From a virus: a DNA stretch of 33,488 nt. The stretch spans positions 1 to 33,488 of IMG/VR virus record IMGVR_UViG_3300048924_000213, one strand, 5' to 3'. Both the position numbers and the translations under genes were made by a program. The notes under the pieces are model-generated. The model saw nothing but the letters and a program-made list of their open reading frames with translations, searched no databases and had not been told where the DNA came from. Of this stretch, positions 21,817-30,842 are shown piece by piece; positions within the stretch are counted from its first letter, which is position 1, and the number at the start of each line of letters is the position of its first letter.

Positions 21817-22728
21817 ATGGCGACCATTGTTGACCTGAGCCAGCTCGCCGCGCCCGATGTCGTGGAGGTGCTGGATTATGAAACCATCCTGAGTGAACGC
21901 AAGGCAACGCTCGTTTCGCTTTACCCTGCAGACCAGCAGGAGGCGGTCGCGCGCACCCTGACGCTCGAATCCGAGCCGGTCGTGAAGCTGCTGCAGGAGA
22001 ACGCGTATCGTGAAGTGATATGGCGTCAGCGCGTCAATGAAGCGGCGCGCGCGGTCATGCTGGCTTACGCTGCCGGTGCTGACCTCGACCAGCTCGGGGC
22101 TAATTCCAGCGTTGAGCGCCTCGTTATCACACCTGCAGACGAGACCACAATGCCGCCGACGCCTGCCGTGATGGAATCGGACACCGACTATCGCCTGCGC
22201 ATTCAGCAAGCCCCCGAGGGACTGAGTACCGCAGGTTCAACCGGCGCATATCAGTTTCATGGCCGCAGCGCCGACGGGCGGGTCGCAGATATTTCCGTTA
22301 TCAGCCCGGAACCAGCCTGCGTCACCGTGTCGGTATTGTCGCGCGAGAATAACGGCGCGGCATCCGACGAGCTGCTCGCCGTGGTGCGTGCTGCGCTGAA
22401 TGACGAGGACGTGCGGCCGGTCGCTGACCGTGTGACCGTCCAGTCAGCGACGATTGTTGACTACATCATCGATGCGGCGCTTTACCTTTACCCCGGTCCC
22501 GAGAGTGAGCCGGTGCTCAGTGCCGCAAAAGCGAAGCTGCAGACCTATATCAGCGCGCAGCACCGGCTCGGGCGGGATATCCGCAAATCAGCTATTTATG
22601 CCGCGCTCCATGTAGAAGGTGTGCAGCGTGTCGAGCTGACCGCGCCGGTTGCTGACATCGTGCTCGATGATACGCAGGCCTCTTTCTGCACCGCGTACAG
22701 CGTGACGGTCGGGGGAAACGATGAGTGA
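21817..22728 (+). CDS. J: Baseplate wedge protein J (gp6-like)
   Basis: 303 residues (P2 J is 302). Contains LSQLAAPDVVEVLDYE at the start, AVMLAYAAGADLDQLG, then SDTDYRLRIQQAPEGLSTAG and GAYQFHGRSADGRVADISV, all typical of the baseplate J family. Together with W and I it builds the baseplate wedge. Overlaps I by eight bases. Confidence 0.96.
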   Translation: MATIVDLSQLAAPDVVEVLDYETILSERKATLVSLYPADQQEAVARTLTLESEPVVKLLQENAYREVIWRQRVNEAARAVMLAYAAGADLDQLGANSSVERLVITPADETTMPPTPAVMESDTDYRLRIQQAPEGLSTAGSTGAYQFHGRSADGRVADISVISPEPACVTVSVLSRENNGAASDELLAVVRAALNDEDVRPVADRVTVQSATIVDYIIDAALYLYPGPESEPVLSAAKAKLQTYISAQHRLGRDIRKSAIYAALHVEGVQRVELTAPVADIVLDDTQASFCTAYSVTVGGNDE

Positions 22729-23251
22729 GACCCGACTGCTGCCGGTCGGCTCCTCGCCGCTTGAGGTGGCGGCGGCGCGCGCCTGCGCGGATATCGAAAA
22801 GACGCCTGTCCCGCTGCGCCGTCTGTGGAACGCCGATACCTGCCCCGCAAATCTGCTGCCGTGGCTGGCGTGGGCGTTTTCGGTCGATCGCTGGGATGAG
22901 AGCTGGCCGGAAGAGACCAAACGCGAGGTTATACGCGCGGCGTGGTTTATTCATGCGCACAAAGGGACGATAGGGGCGGTGCGCCGGGTGGTCGAGCCGC
23001 TCGGGTATCTGATTAACGTCACTGAATGGTGGGAAACCAACGACCCGCCCGGCACATTCCGCCTCGATATCGGGGTGTTAGAAACCGGCATCACCGAGGA
23101 AATGTATTACGAAATGGAGCGGCTGATTGCTGATGCCAAACCCGCGAGCCGACATCTTATCGGCCTGAATATTATTCAGGATATTCCGGGGCATCTGTAT
23201 TACGGCGCGCTGACCTATGACGGCGATATCACCACCGTTTACCCCGGATAA
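22721..23251 (+). CDS. I: Tail baseplate protein I
   Basis: 176 residues, the same as P2 I. Key parts are LLPVGSSPLEVAAARACADI, PANLLPWLAWAFSVDRWDE and RAAWFIHAHKGTIGAVRR. It connects the wedge to the tail fibre. No sign of disruption. Confidence 0.96.
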   Translation: MSETRLLPVGSSPLEVAAARACADIEKTPVPLRRLWNADTCPANLLPWLAWAFSVDRWDESWPEETKREVIRAAWFIHAHKGTIGAVRRVVEPLGYLINVTEWWETNDPPGTFRLDIGVLETGITEEMYYEMERLIADAKPASRHLIGLNIIQDIPGHLYYGALTYDGDITTVYPG

Positions 23252-23262
23252 GTGAGAGCACA

Positions 23263-25149
23263 ATGACAGTAAAATATAAAACCGTTATCACCAAAGCCGG
23301 TGCGGAAAAGCTGGCGGCGGCGACCGTCCCGAACGGCAAGAAAGTCAATTTCGCGGCGATGGCCGTCGGGGATGGCGGCGGCAAACTGCCCGAGCCGAAC
23401 GCCAGCCAGACAAAGCTGGTCAATGAGGTCTGGCGTTATGCGCTGAATAAAATCAGCCAGGACAAAAAGCACAAAAACTATGTCGTTGCGGAGCTGGTTA
23501 TTCCCCCCGAGCGCGGCGGTTTCTGGCTGCGTGAAATGGGACTTTACGACGACACCGGCACGCTGATTGCGGTCGGTAACATGGCGGAGAGCTACAAGCC
23601 CGAGCTGGCGGAAGGGTCAGGGCGCGCGCAGACGCTACGTATGGTTATCATGGTGAGCGATATCGACACGGTCGAGCTGTCCATCGATACCACGCTGGTG
23701 ATGGCGACGCAGGATTATGTCGACGACAGGCTCGCGGAGCATGAGCAGTCACGCCGACATCCTGATGCCACGCTGAAAGAAAAAGGTTTCACGCAGTTAA
23801 GCAATGCGACCGACAGCACGTCTGAGACGCTCGCAGCGACGCCGAGCGCGGTCAAGGCGGCGTATGACCTCGCTAAGGGGAAATATACCGCTCAGGACGC
23901 CACCACAAAGCAAAAGGGCATCGTCCAGCTCAGTAGCGCGACTGACAGCACGTCTGAGACACTCGCCGCCACGCCGAACGCGGTTAAGGCGGCGTATGAC
24001 CTCGCTAAGGGAAAATATACGGCTCAGGACGCTACCACAAAGCAGAAAGGAATTGTCCAGCTCAGTAGCGTGACCGACAGTGAATCTGAAACTCTGGCGG
24101 CAACGCCGAAAGCGGTGAAAGCGGCCAATGATAACGCTAATGGGCGCGTACCGTCTGGACGCAAAGTGAATGGCAGGCCGCTGACGGCTGACATCAGTGT
24201 CACCGCGCAGGATATTTTCAGCGGTCAGGCGGTGGGGATCGGCAATGCGCTCGACCTGAACAGCTTCACGACGCCGGGGCTTTATTACCAGCCAGCGAAT
24301 GCGCAGGCCGTATCCGGGATCAATTACCCGGAGGCAAATGCCGGTTCGCTGGAGGTGTATAAACATGCTGGTGTGACTCAGATTTACCGTGTTTATAACA
24401 GCTCGCGCAGTTATATCCGCACCCTGTATGGCGGCGTGTGGACCGCCTGGACAAAGCAGTATGATGCGGCGAACAGACCGACCGCTGCAGAAGTCGGTGC
24501 GCTGGCCTCAGCCGGTGGAAGGGTGACGGGGACGCTTGAGATTTTTAGCGGCGCGCCCATCATCCAGCTTTCCGAGAGCGATACCGGTAAGAAATTTTTT
24601 ATCGTGGTGGACGGGAATGGTTTTCGCATTAACGAAGATACCACTGCCGGTAACGCGCTGCTTTCGTATGCCGGAGCCAGCAAACAGCTCAGAACGGTCG
24701 GGCAACTGGTTCCGGGAGACTGGGCGAATATTGATGCACGCTACTACACCAAAGCGCAGTCCGATGCGGGATATATGCCGCGCACCGGCGCGTACACCAA
24801 AGCCGAAAGCGACGGACGTTTTCAGCCAAAAGGCTCTTTTGGTGCGCCCAACTCGGCATCAAAGGCGGCGAATGGTTGGTGGCAGTGCGGGAGCACCGGC
24901 ATCATTGAGCAGTGGGTGCAGGGCGCGACCACGAACGGCACGACAAATCTGACGGTGACCTTTCCGAAAGCATTCCCGAATGCCTGCCTGTTTGTCGCGG
25001 TGTCGACTCTTAACGTGAACAATAACGACAGTGCGGAGCAGATTTTTAACGTGGTGTCGCGCACGAATGCAAGCTGCGTGGTGAAGCCGAATATTTCTTA
25101 CGGGAGTAAGGGTAACGTTGCCGCGCTGGTGCGCGCTGTGGGGTATTGA
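23263..25149 (+). CDS. H: Tail fibre protein H (host recognition)
   Basis: 628 residues (P2 H is 669). The N-terminal 150 residues (VITKAGAEKLAAATVPNGKK, then AAMAVGDGGGKLPEP and LREMGLYDDTGTLIAVG) are the conserved baseplate-attachment part. Residues 172-295 carry three collar repeats. The distal part differs from P2 and ends in a gp53-like fibre tip (WWQCGSTGIIEQWVQG, then VTFPKAFPNACLFVAVS) with TKAESDGRFQPKG before it. The tip decides receptor choice and is the fastest-changing part of such phages. No second tip or invertase is seen, so it is a single fixed fibre. Confidence 0.94.
   Translation: MTVKYKTVITKAGAEKLAAATVPNGKKVNFAAMAVGDGGGKLPEPNASQTKLVNEVWRYALNKISQDKKHKNYVVAELVIPPERGGFWLREMGLYDDTGTLIAVGNMAESYKPELAEGSGRAQTLRMVIMVSDIDTVELSIDTTLVMATQDYVDDRLAEHEQSRRHPDATLKEKGFTQLSNATDSTSETLAATPSAVKAAYDLAKGKYTAQDATTKQKGIVQLSSATDSTSETLAATPNAVKAAYDLAKGKYTAQDATTKQKGIVQLSSVTDSESETLAATPKAVKAANDNANGRVPSGRKVNGRPLTADISVTAQDIFSGQAVGIGNALDLNSFTTPGLYYQPANAQAVSGINYPEANAGSLEVYKHAGVTQIYRVYNSSRSYIRTLYGGVWTAWTKQYDAANRPTAAEVGALASAGGRVTGTLEIFSGAPIIQLSESDTGKKFFIVVDGNGFRINEDTTAGNALLSYAGASKQLRTVGQLVPGDWANIDARYYTKAQSDAGYMPRTGAYTKAESDGRFQPKGSFGAPNSASKAANGWWQCGSTGIIEQWVQGATTNGTTNLTVTFPKAFPNACLFVAVSTLNVNNNDSAEQIFNVVSRTNASCVVKPNISYGSKGNVAALVRAVGY
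23776..24147 (+). repeat. Three 132-bp tandem repeats in H (44-aa collar repeats)
   Basis: Repeat units begin at residues 172, 216 and 260 (about bases 23776, 23908, 24040), each reading K-x-KG-x-x-QLS-x-x-TDS-x-SETLAATP-x-AVKAA. Units one and two are nearly identical through AYDLAKGKYTAQDATT, and the third is truncated and diverged. This is the phage fibre collar repeat. The high DNA identity makes copy-number change by recombination likely. Confidence 0.9.
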
Positions 25150-25578
25150 ATGGACGAGAAAATTTATTTCAGTGCCGCGCTGACGGGCTTTCTATACGAA
25201 AGTGATCGCGCGGAATTTGAAAACGGTATCGGCTGGCCTGCTGACGCGGTTGAAATCTCTGCGCGGTGGTATGAATACCTGATGGCCGGACAGACATCCG
25301 GTAAGCAGATTGCGGCGAACGAGTACGGCCAGCCGGTGCTCACTAATTTGCCCTTGCCGACGACGAGCGAGTTAATTGCTGGGGCTGAAAGTCAAAAATA
25401 CGCGCTGATGCAAACGGCCAATGAGCGGATAGCCCCGCTGCAGGATGCGGTCGAGCTGGAGATTGCCACCGGGGATGAGGAAACGCTGCTGCTCAGTCTG
25501 AGGCGCTATCGTGTTTTACTGAGTCGCGTCGATACGTCTGCCGTACCAGATCCAGACTGGCCGGAAATGCCAGCCTGA
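25150..25578 (+). CDS. G: Tail fibre assembly protein G
   Basis: 142 residues (P2 G is 175), Caudo_TAP family of fibre chaperones. The start follows the H stop with no gap. Signature elements are [37 protein letters not shown] and a C-terminal helix ending DPDWPEMPA. It is needed for fibre folding or attachment and normally matches its fibre tip. Confidence 0.92.
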   Translation: MDEKIYFSAALTGFLYESDRAEFENGIGWPADAVEISARWYEYLMAGQTSGKQIAANEYGQPVLTNLPLPTTSELIAGAESQKYALMQTANERIAPLQDAVELEIATGDEETLLLSLRRYRVLLSRVDTSAVPDPDWPEMPA

Positions 25579-25587
25579 TATCAGAGC

Positions 25588-25609
25588 CCTCCGCCCGGAG
25601 GTTTTTTTT
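25588..25609 (+). terminator. Terminator of the V-G operon
   Basis: CCTCC (25588-25592) pairs with GGAGG (25597-25601) around a four-base loop, followed by eight T. It stands directly after G and before the FI promoter region. P2 carries the Z/fun gene between G and FI; here that place is empty. Confidence 0.9.
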
Positions 25610-25612
25610 GTT

Positions 25613-25620
25613 TGTTGTGT
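25613..25620 (+). promoter_or_regulatory. Late-promoter motif TGTTGTGT upstream of FI
   Basis: Third copy of the octamer, right after the G terminator and 85 bases before the FI start. P2 promoter PF, an Ogr-activated promoter, lies in the corresponding gap. Sequence downstream of the octamer differs between the three copies apart from a GC-rich tract. Confidence 0.5.
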
Positions 25621-25704
25621 CGCCGGTGGCCGAAGCGCTATCCGGTGCGCTTAAGGAGGACACATCAGAAAATAGTTGCTCCACTTCACCACGGAGTTTA
25701 ACGG

Positions 25705-26898
25705 ATGAGCGACTATCATCACGGCGTGCAGGTCATCGAGATTAACGACGGCGTGCGCACAATTTCCACCGTCTCAACGGCCATCATCGGCATGGTCTGC
25801 ACGGCCAGCGATGCTGACGAAGAGGCATTCCCGCTCAATGAGCCGGTGCTGATTACCAGCGTGCAAACCGCCATCGGTAAAGCCGGTAAAAAAGGCACGC
25901 TTTCACAATCCCTACAGGCCATCGCCGACCAGTGCAAACCGGTCATTGTCGTCGTGCGCGTGGCCGAAGGTGTCGACGACCCCGAAGACCCGGAAGCGGC
26001 GCAGAAACAAACCATTTCCAACATCATCGGCACCACGGACGAAAACGGGAAATATACCGGGCTGAAAGCGCTGCTGACGGCGCAGACCGTCACCGGCGTT
26101 AAGCCGCGCATTCTCGGCGTGCCGGGGCTGGATTCGCAGGAAGTGGCGACCGCGCTCGCGTCGACCTGTCAGAGCCTGCGCGCCTTTGGCTATATCAGTG
26201 CGTGGAACTGCAAAACCATTTCCGAGGCCATCGATTATCGCGAGAATTTTAGCCAGCGCGAGCTGATGGTCATCTTCCCTGATTTTCTGGCGTGGGACAC
26301 CACGGCGAACGCGACGGACACCGCATGGGCGACGGCGCGCGCGCTGGGTCTGCGTGCCAAAATCGACCAGACGACCGGCTGGCACAAAACCCTGTCAAAC
26401 GTCGGTGTGAATGGCGTCACCGGCGTCAGTGCCTCGGTCTCATGGGATTTGCAGGAGCCAGCGACCGACGCCAACCTGCTTAATCAGGCCGGTGTCACCA
26501 CGCTGATTCGCAACGACGGCTTTAAGTTCTGGGGAAACCGCACCTGCTCGGATGATCCGCTTTTCCTGTTTGAGAACTACACCCGCACCGCGCAGGTGCT
26601 GGCCGACACCATGGCGGAGGCCCACGCGTGGGCGATGGATAAGCCCATCACCCCGACGCTTATCCGCGACCTCGTCGCCGGTATCAATGCCAAATTCCGC
26701 GAGCTGAAAAACAACGGCTATATCGTCGATGGTTCCTGCTGGTACGACCCGGAGTCGAACGACACCGCGACCCTGAAAGTGGGGAAACTGTATATCGATT
26801 ACGATTACACCCCCGTCCCGCCGCTGGAAAACCTGACCCTGCGCCAGCGCATCACCGATACCTATCTGGCGAACCTGTCGGACTCGGTCAACAGCTAA
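25705..26898 (+). CDS. FI: Tail sheath protein FI
   Basis: 397 residues (P2 FI is 396). Contractile sheath subunit. The start MSDYHHGVQVIEINDGVR, IIGMVCTASDADEEAFP and the C-terminal DYTPVPPLENLTLRQRITD are characteristic. First gene of the FI-D operon. The preceding region contains an AAGGAGGA sequence about 40 bases from the start that is too far to act as its ribosome site; the nearer CGGAG is the likely site. Confidence 0.96.
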   Translation: MSDYHHGVQVIEINDGVRTISTVSTAIIGMVCTASDADEEAFPLNEPVLITSVQTAIGKAGKKGTLSQSLQAIADQCKPVIVVVRVAEGVDDPEDPEAAQKQTISNIIGTTDENGKYTGLKALLTAQTVTGVKPRILGVPGLDSQEVATALASTCQSLRAFGYISAWNCKTISEAIDYRENFSQRELMVIFPDFLAWDTTANATDTAWATARALGLRAKIDQTTGWHKTLSNVGVNGVTGVSASVSWDLQEPATDANLLNQAGVTTLIRNDGFKFWGNRTCSDDPLFLFENYTRTAQVLADTMAEAHAWAMDKPITPTLIRDLVAGINAKFRELKNNGYIVDGSCWYDPESNDTATLKVGKLYIDYDYTPVPPLENLTLRQRITDTYLANLSDSVNS

Positions 26899-26910
26899 GG
26901 AGCTGCAAGC

Positions 26911-27429
26911 ATGGCATTACCGCGCAAGCTTAAATATCTGAACATGTTCAACGATGGCCTGAGCTACATGGGCGTCGTGGAATCCGTCACCCTGCCAAAG
27001 CTGACCCGCAAATTTGAGAAGTATCGCGGCGGCGGGATGCCGGGCTCGGTATCAATTGACCTCGGTCTCGATGACGATGCGCTGTCGCTTGAGTGGACGC
27101 TCGGCGGTCTGCCCGACGTCGACCTGTGGGCACAGTACGCCTCGCCGGGTGCTGACAGCGTGCCGCTGCGTTTCACCGGCTCTTACCAGCGTGATGACAC
27201 CGGTGCGATTTCTGCCGTTGAGGTGGTGATGCGTGGCCGTCACAAAGAATACGACGGCGGCGAGAACAAGCAGGGCGAAAGCGGGACGACCAAAATGTCG
27301 ACCGAGTGCGCCTATTACCAGCTCACGATCGATGGCCGCGAAGTCATCGAGATTGACGTCATCAACATGGTGCTGAAAGTCGACGGCGTCGACCGTCTGG
27401 CGGAGCACCGCAAGGCGATTGGCCTGTAA
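26911..27429 (+). CDS. FII: Tail tube protein FII
   Basis: 172 residues, exactly the P2 FII length. Inner tube subunit: ALPRKLKYLNMFNDGLSYMG at the N-terminus, then LTRKFEKYRGGGMPGSV and VMRGRHKEYDGGENKQGE. It is preceded by AAGGAG. Confidence 0.96.
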   Translation: MALPRKLKYLNMFNDGLSYMGVVESVTLPKLTRKFEKYRGGGMPGSVSIDLGLDDDALSLEWTLGGLPDVDLWAQYASPGADSVPLRFTGSYQRDDTGAISAVEVVMRGRHKEYDGGENKQGESGTTKMSTECAYYQLTIDGREVIEIDVINMVLKVDGVDRLAEHRKAIGL

Positions 27430-27484
27430 CCCCTGAACCGGTCAGCGGGGCTGACCGGTCACCCCTTTATTCAGAGAGAAAATC

Positions 27485-27778
27485 ATGAAAAACACCAACG
27501 AAACCGAAAACCCGAACGTCGTTACCCTCGATACCCCGCTGATGCGCGGCGAGCAGAAAATCGAGAAAGTTACCCTGACCAAACCGAACGCGGGAACCCT
27601 GCGCGGTGTGTCGCTGGCATCACTGGCAAACTCTGACGTCGATGCGCTGATTAAGGTGCTGCCGCGCATGACCTTTCCGGCGCTCACTGAGCATGAGGTC
27701 GCGCGTCTGGATGTGTCCGACCTGATTTCGCTCGCCGGTAAGGTGGTCGGTTTTTTGTCGCCTGCTTCGGAACGTTAA
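27485..27778 (+). CDS. E: Tail assembly chaperone E (zero-frame product)
   Basis: 97 residues (P2 E is 91). Made in excess; it coats the tape measure before tube assembly. The sequence begins MKNTNETENPNVVTLD and contains EKVTLTKPNAGTLRGVSLA and DVSDLISLAGKVVGF. Near the end it crosses a T TTT TTG slip site, which also yields the E-E' fusion. Confidence 0.95.
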   Translation: MKNTNETENPNVVTLDTPLMRGEQKIEKVTLTKPNAGTLRGVSLASLANSDVDALIKVLPRMTFPALTEHEVARLDVSDLISLAGKVVGFLSPASER

Positions 27779-27933
27779 ATTTCCCAAAAGACCTGTCGGT
27801 CGATGATCTGATGGCGGATATCGCAGTGATTTTTCACTGGCCGCCGTCAGAGCTGAATTCCCTGAGCGTGACCGAGCTCTTCACGTGGCGCGACAAGGCG
27901 CTGCAACGTAGCGGAAACCATCATGAGCAATAA
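27485..27933 (+). CDS. E': E-E' tail assembly chaperone fusion through -1 frameshift at 27751-27757
   Basis: The slip heptamer T TTT TTG at 27751-27757 is in the zero-frame phase needed for -1 slippage (codons GGT TTT TTG). Shifting at TTG continues VACFGTLNFPKDL, then DIAVIFHWPPSELNSLSVTEL and TWRDKALQRSGN, to a stop at 27931-27933. The E' part of about 58 residues resembles P2 E', and the total is about 149 (P2 142). The fusion overlaps the T start, as in P2. Shorter frame-zero E is the main product; the fusion is the rarer partner. Confidence 0.93.
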
Positions 27934-30364
27934 CGTCAGACTTGAGGTGCTGCTGAACGCGGTCGACCGGGCAAGCCGACCTCTTAAGGCAATCCAGAAC
28001 GCCAGCAAATCCCTGTCTGGTGATATCCGCAATTCACAGAAAAGCCTGCGCGAGCTGAATGCGCAGGCGTCCCGTATTGAGGGATTCAGAAAAGCCAGCG
28101 CGCAGCTCGCCGTCACCGGCCAGTCACTCAGCAAGGCGAAACAGGAAGCGGCCGCGCTGGCCGTCCAGTTTAAAAACACCCAGAACCCGACGCTCGCACA
28201 GGCGCACGCACTGGAAGCGGCAAAGAAATCCGCCGCCGAACTGCAGCTCAAATATAACGGCCTGCGCCAGTCCGTACAGCGCCAGCGCACCGAGCTCACG
28301 CAGGCGGGGATTAACACCCGCAAGCTGTCGTATGATGAGCGGGGGCTTAAGTCGCGCATCAGCGAGACCACCGCACATCTCAATCGCCAGCGCGAGGCAC
28401 TGGCGAAAGTCAGCGCACAGCAGGCAAAGCTTAACCAGGTAAAAGCGCGATATCAGGCTGGTAAATCGATGGCCGGAAGTATGGCGGCCGCAGGCGCTGC
28501 CGGGGTCGGTATTGCCACGACGGGAACGCTTGCCGGGGTGAAACTGATGAAGCCCGGTTTTGACTTTGCGCAGAAAAACTCTGAGCTGCAGGCGGTTCTC
28601 GGCGTTGAAAAACAGTCGCCCGAAATGCAGGCGCTGCGCAAACAGGCGCGACAGCTCGGCGACAATACCGCTGCCTCTGCAGATGATGCGGCCAGTGCGC
28701 AAATCATCATTGCCAAAAGCGGCGGCGATGCGGCGGCCATTCAGGCGGCGACACCGGTCACACTGAATATGGCGCTGTCCAATAAGCGAACAATGGAAGA
28801 GAACGCCGCGCTGCTGACCGGGATGAAATCCGCGTTTCAGCTTTCCAACGACAAAGTCGCGCACATTGGTGATGTGCTCTCGATGACGATGAACAAAACC
28901 GCCGCTGACTTTGACGGGATGAGCGACGCGCTGACCTATGCCGCGCCGGTGGCGAAAAATGCCGGGGTGAGTATCGAGGAAACTGCCGCGATGGTGGGCG
29001 CGCTGCATGACTCTAAAATCACCGGCTCGATGGCGGGAACGGGGAGCCGTGCCGTGCTGAGTCGCCTGCAGGCACCGACCGGTAAAGCGTATGACGCCAT
29101 CAAAGAGCTCGGGGTGAAAACCTCCGACAGCAAGGGAAACACGCGTCCGATATTTTCCATCCTGAAAGAAATGCAGCGCAGTTTTGAGAAAAACAATCTC
29201 GGCACCGGCCAGAAAGCCGAATACATGAAAACCATTTTCGGTGAAGAGGCCAGCTCGTCGGCGGCGGTGCTGATGGCCGCTGCATCAAGTGGAAAGCTCG
29301 ACCAGCTCACCGCTGCGTTTAAAGCCTCGGACGGTAAGACCGAGGAACTGGTGAAGGTCATGCAGGATAACCTCGGCGGCGACTTTAAAGAGTTTCAGTC
29401 GGCGTATGAGGCGGTCGGGACTGACCTGTTTGACCAGCAGGAGGGCTCGCTGCGCAGGCTGACGCAGACGGCCACGCAGTATGCGCTCAGACTCGACGGC
29501 TGGATAACTAAAAACAAGGGACTGGCGACCACTATCGGTGTGGTGGTGGGCGGTGCGCTGGCGCTCATTGGGGTGATGGGCGGGATTGGCCTCGTCGCGT
29601 GGCCGGTGGTGATGGGGATTAACGCCATTGTCGCTGCCGCTGGCGTGATGGGCGTGGTATTCAGCACGGTCGGTGGTGCGATCGTCACGGCCATTGGTGC
29701 AATCAGCCTGCCGGTTGTGGCTGTGGTCGCGGCTGTCGTGGCGGGTACGCTGCTGATTCGCAAATACTGGGAGCCAATTAGTGCCTTTTTCTCAGGCGTG
29801 GTGGAAGGGCTCAAAGCAGCCTTTGCGCCGGTTGGTGAAATGTTTGCCCCGCTCGCGCCGGTGTTTGACGCCATCGCGGAAAAGCTCGGTGTCGTCTGGA
29901 AGTGGTTTAAAGACCTGCTTGCGCCGGTGAAAGCTACGCAGGAGACGCTCGACAGTTGCAAAAATGTCGGGGTGATGTTTGGTAAAGCGCTGGCCGATGC
30001 GCTGATGCTGCCGCTCAATATTTTTAACAGCATTAGCGGCAAAGTCGGCTGGCTGCTGGAAAAGCTCGGCGTCATCAAAAAGGAATCCAGCGACCTCGAC
30101 CAGACCGCCGCGAAAGCGGATAAGAGCGCCACCGGTGGCGGGTATATTCCGGCGACTGCAGGCTATGGCGGGTATCAGGCCTATCAGCCGGTGACGGCTC
30201 CCGCAGGGCGTTCATACATCGACCAGAGCAAAAGCGAGTACAACATCACCCTGCAGGGTGGCGTCGGGTCGGGCAGTGACCTCGACCGCCAGCTGCGCGA
30301 CGCCGTAGAAAAGGTCGACCGTGAGAAACGTGCGCGCCAGCGATCCAGTATGAGAAACGATTAA
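27923..30364 (+). CDS. T: Tail tape measure protein T
   Basis: 813 residues (P2 T is 815), which sets tail length. An N-terminal helical coiled-coil part (LLNAVDRASRPLKAIQNAS, in part, to about residue 170), then a central TP901-type core (AAAGAAGVGIATTGTLAGVK, then IAKSGGDAAAIQAATPVTL) and hydrophobic segments (about 525-620) that may enter the membrane during injection. C-terminal part short and Gly/Ser-rich. Overlaps E' by 11 bases. Confidence 0.96.
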   Translation: MSNNVRLEVLLNAVDRASRPLKAIQNASKSLSGDIRNSQKSLRELNAQASRIEGFRKASAQLAVTGQSLSKAKQEAAALAVQFKNTQNPTLAQAHALEAAKKSAAELQLKYNGLRQSVQRQRTELTQAGINTRKLSYDERGLKSRISETTAHLNRQREALAKVSAQQAKLNQVKARYQAGKSMAGSMAAAGAAGVGIATTGTLAGVKLMKPGFDFAQKNSELQAVLGVEKQSPEMQALRKQARQLGDNTAASADDAASAQIIIAKSGGDAAAIQAATPVTLNMALSNKRTMEENAALLTGMKSAFQLSNDKVAHIGDVLSMTMNKTAADFDGMSDALTYAAPVAKNAGVSIEETAAMVGALHDSKITGSMAGTGSRAVLSRLQAPTGKAYDAIKELGVKTSDSKGNTRPIFSILKEMQRSFEKNNLGTGQKAEYMKTIFGEEASSSAAVLMAAASSGKLDQLTAAFKASDGKTEELVKVMQDNLGGDFKEFQSAYEAVGTDLFDQQEGSLRRLTQTATQYALRLDGWITKNKGLATTIGVVVGGALALIGVMGGIGLVAWPVVMGINAIVAAAGVMGVVFSTVGGAIVTAIGAISLPVVAVVAAVVAGTLLIRKYWEPISAFFSGVVEGLKAAFAPVGEMFAPLAPVFDAIAEKLGVVWKWFKDLLAPVKATQETLDSCKNVGVMFGKALADALMLPLNIFNSISGKVGWLLEKLGVIKKESSDLDQTAAKADKSATGGGYIPATAGYGGYQAYQPVTAPAGRSYIDQSKSEYNITLQGGVGSGSDLDRQLRDAVEKVDREKRARQRSSMRND

Positions 30365-30377
30365 GGGAGGGGGAAGC

Positions 30378-30842
30378 ATGTTAATGGTGCTGGGCTTTTT
30401 TGTGTTTGAACGGCGCACCCTGCCGTATCAGTCGATGCAGTATTCAAAAGATTACCGCTGGGCGTCAAACGACCGCATCGGCAAGCCACCGGCGTATCAG
30501 TTTCTCGGGGAGGGGGAAACCTCGCGCACCCTGTCGGGTACGCTTTACCCTGAAATCACCGGCGGTCGACTGTCGCTGACGGCCATCGAACTGATGGCGA
30601 ATGAGGGGCGCGCGTGGCCGTTGATTGACGGCACCGGCATGATCCACGGGATGTATGTCATCGAGAAAGTGACCCATACCCACACCGAGCTTTTCAGCGA
30701 TGGCCAGGCGCGCAAAATCGACTTTAGCCTGTCGCTGAAACGCATCGATGATTCGCTCGCCGCCATCTATGGCGATCTGCAAACGCAGGCTGACAATCTG
30801 GTCACGTCTGCCGGTAACTGGCTGGGAGGGCTGGCGAGATGA
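30378..30842 (+). CDS. U: Tail protein U
   Basis: 154 residues (P2 U is 159). The start MLMVLGFFVFERRTLPYQSM and the segments DYRWASNDRIGKPPAYQFLG and EGRAWPLIDGTGMIHGMYVI are clearly P2 U. Needed for tail assembly. Ribosome site GGGAGGGGG upstream; four-base overlap (ATGA) with D. Confidence 0.96.
   Translation: MLMVLGFFVFERRTLPYQSMQYSKDYRWASNDRIGKPPAYQFLGEGETSRTLSGTLYPEITGGRLSLTAIELMANEGRAWPLIDGTGMIHGMYVIEKVTHTHTELFSDGQARKIDFSLSLKRIDDSLAAIYGDLQTQADNLVTSAGNWLGGLAR

Noticed and set aside
25579-25704. Z/fun-like cargo gene between G and FI
   Set aside because: Only a terminator and promoter region of about 126 bases is present; no ORF fits.
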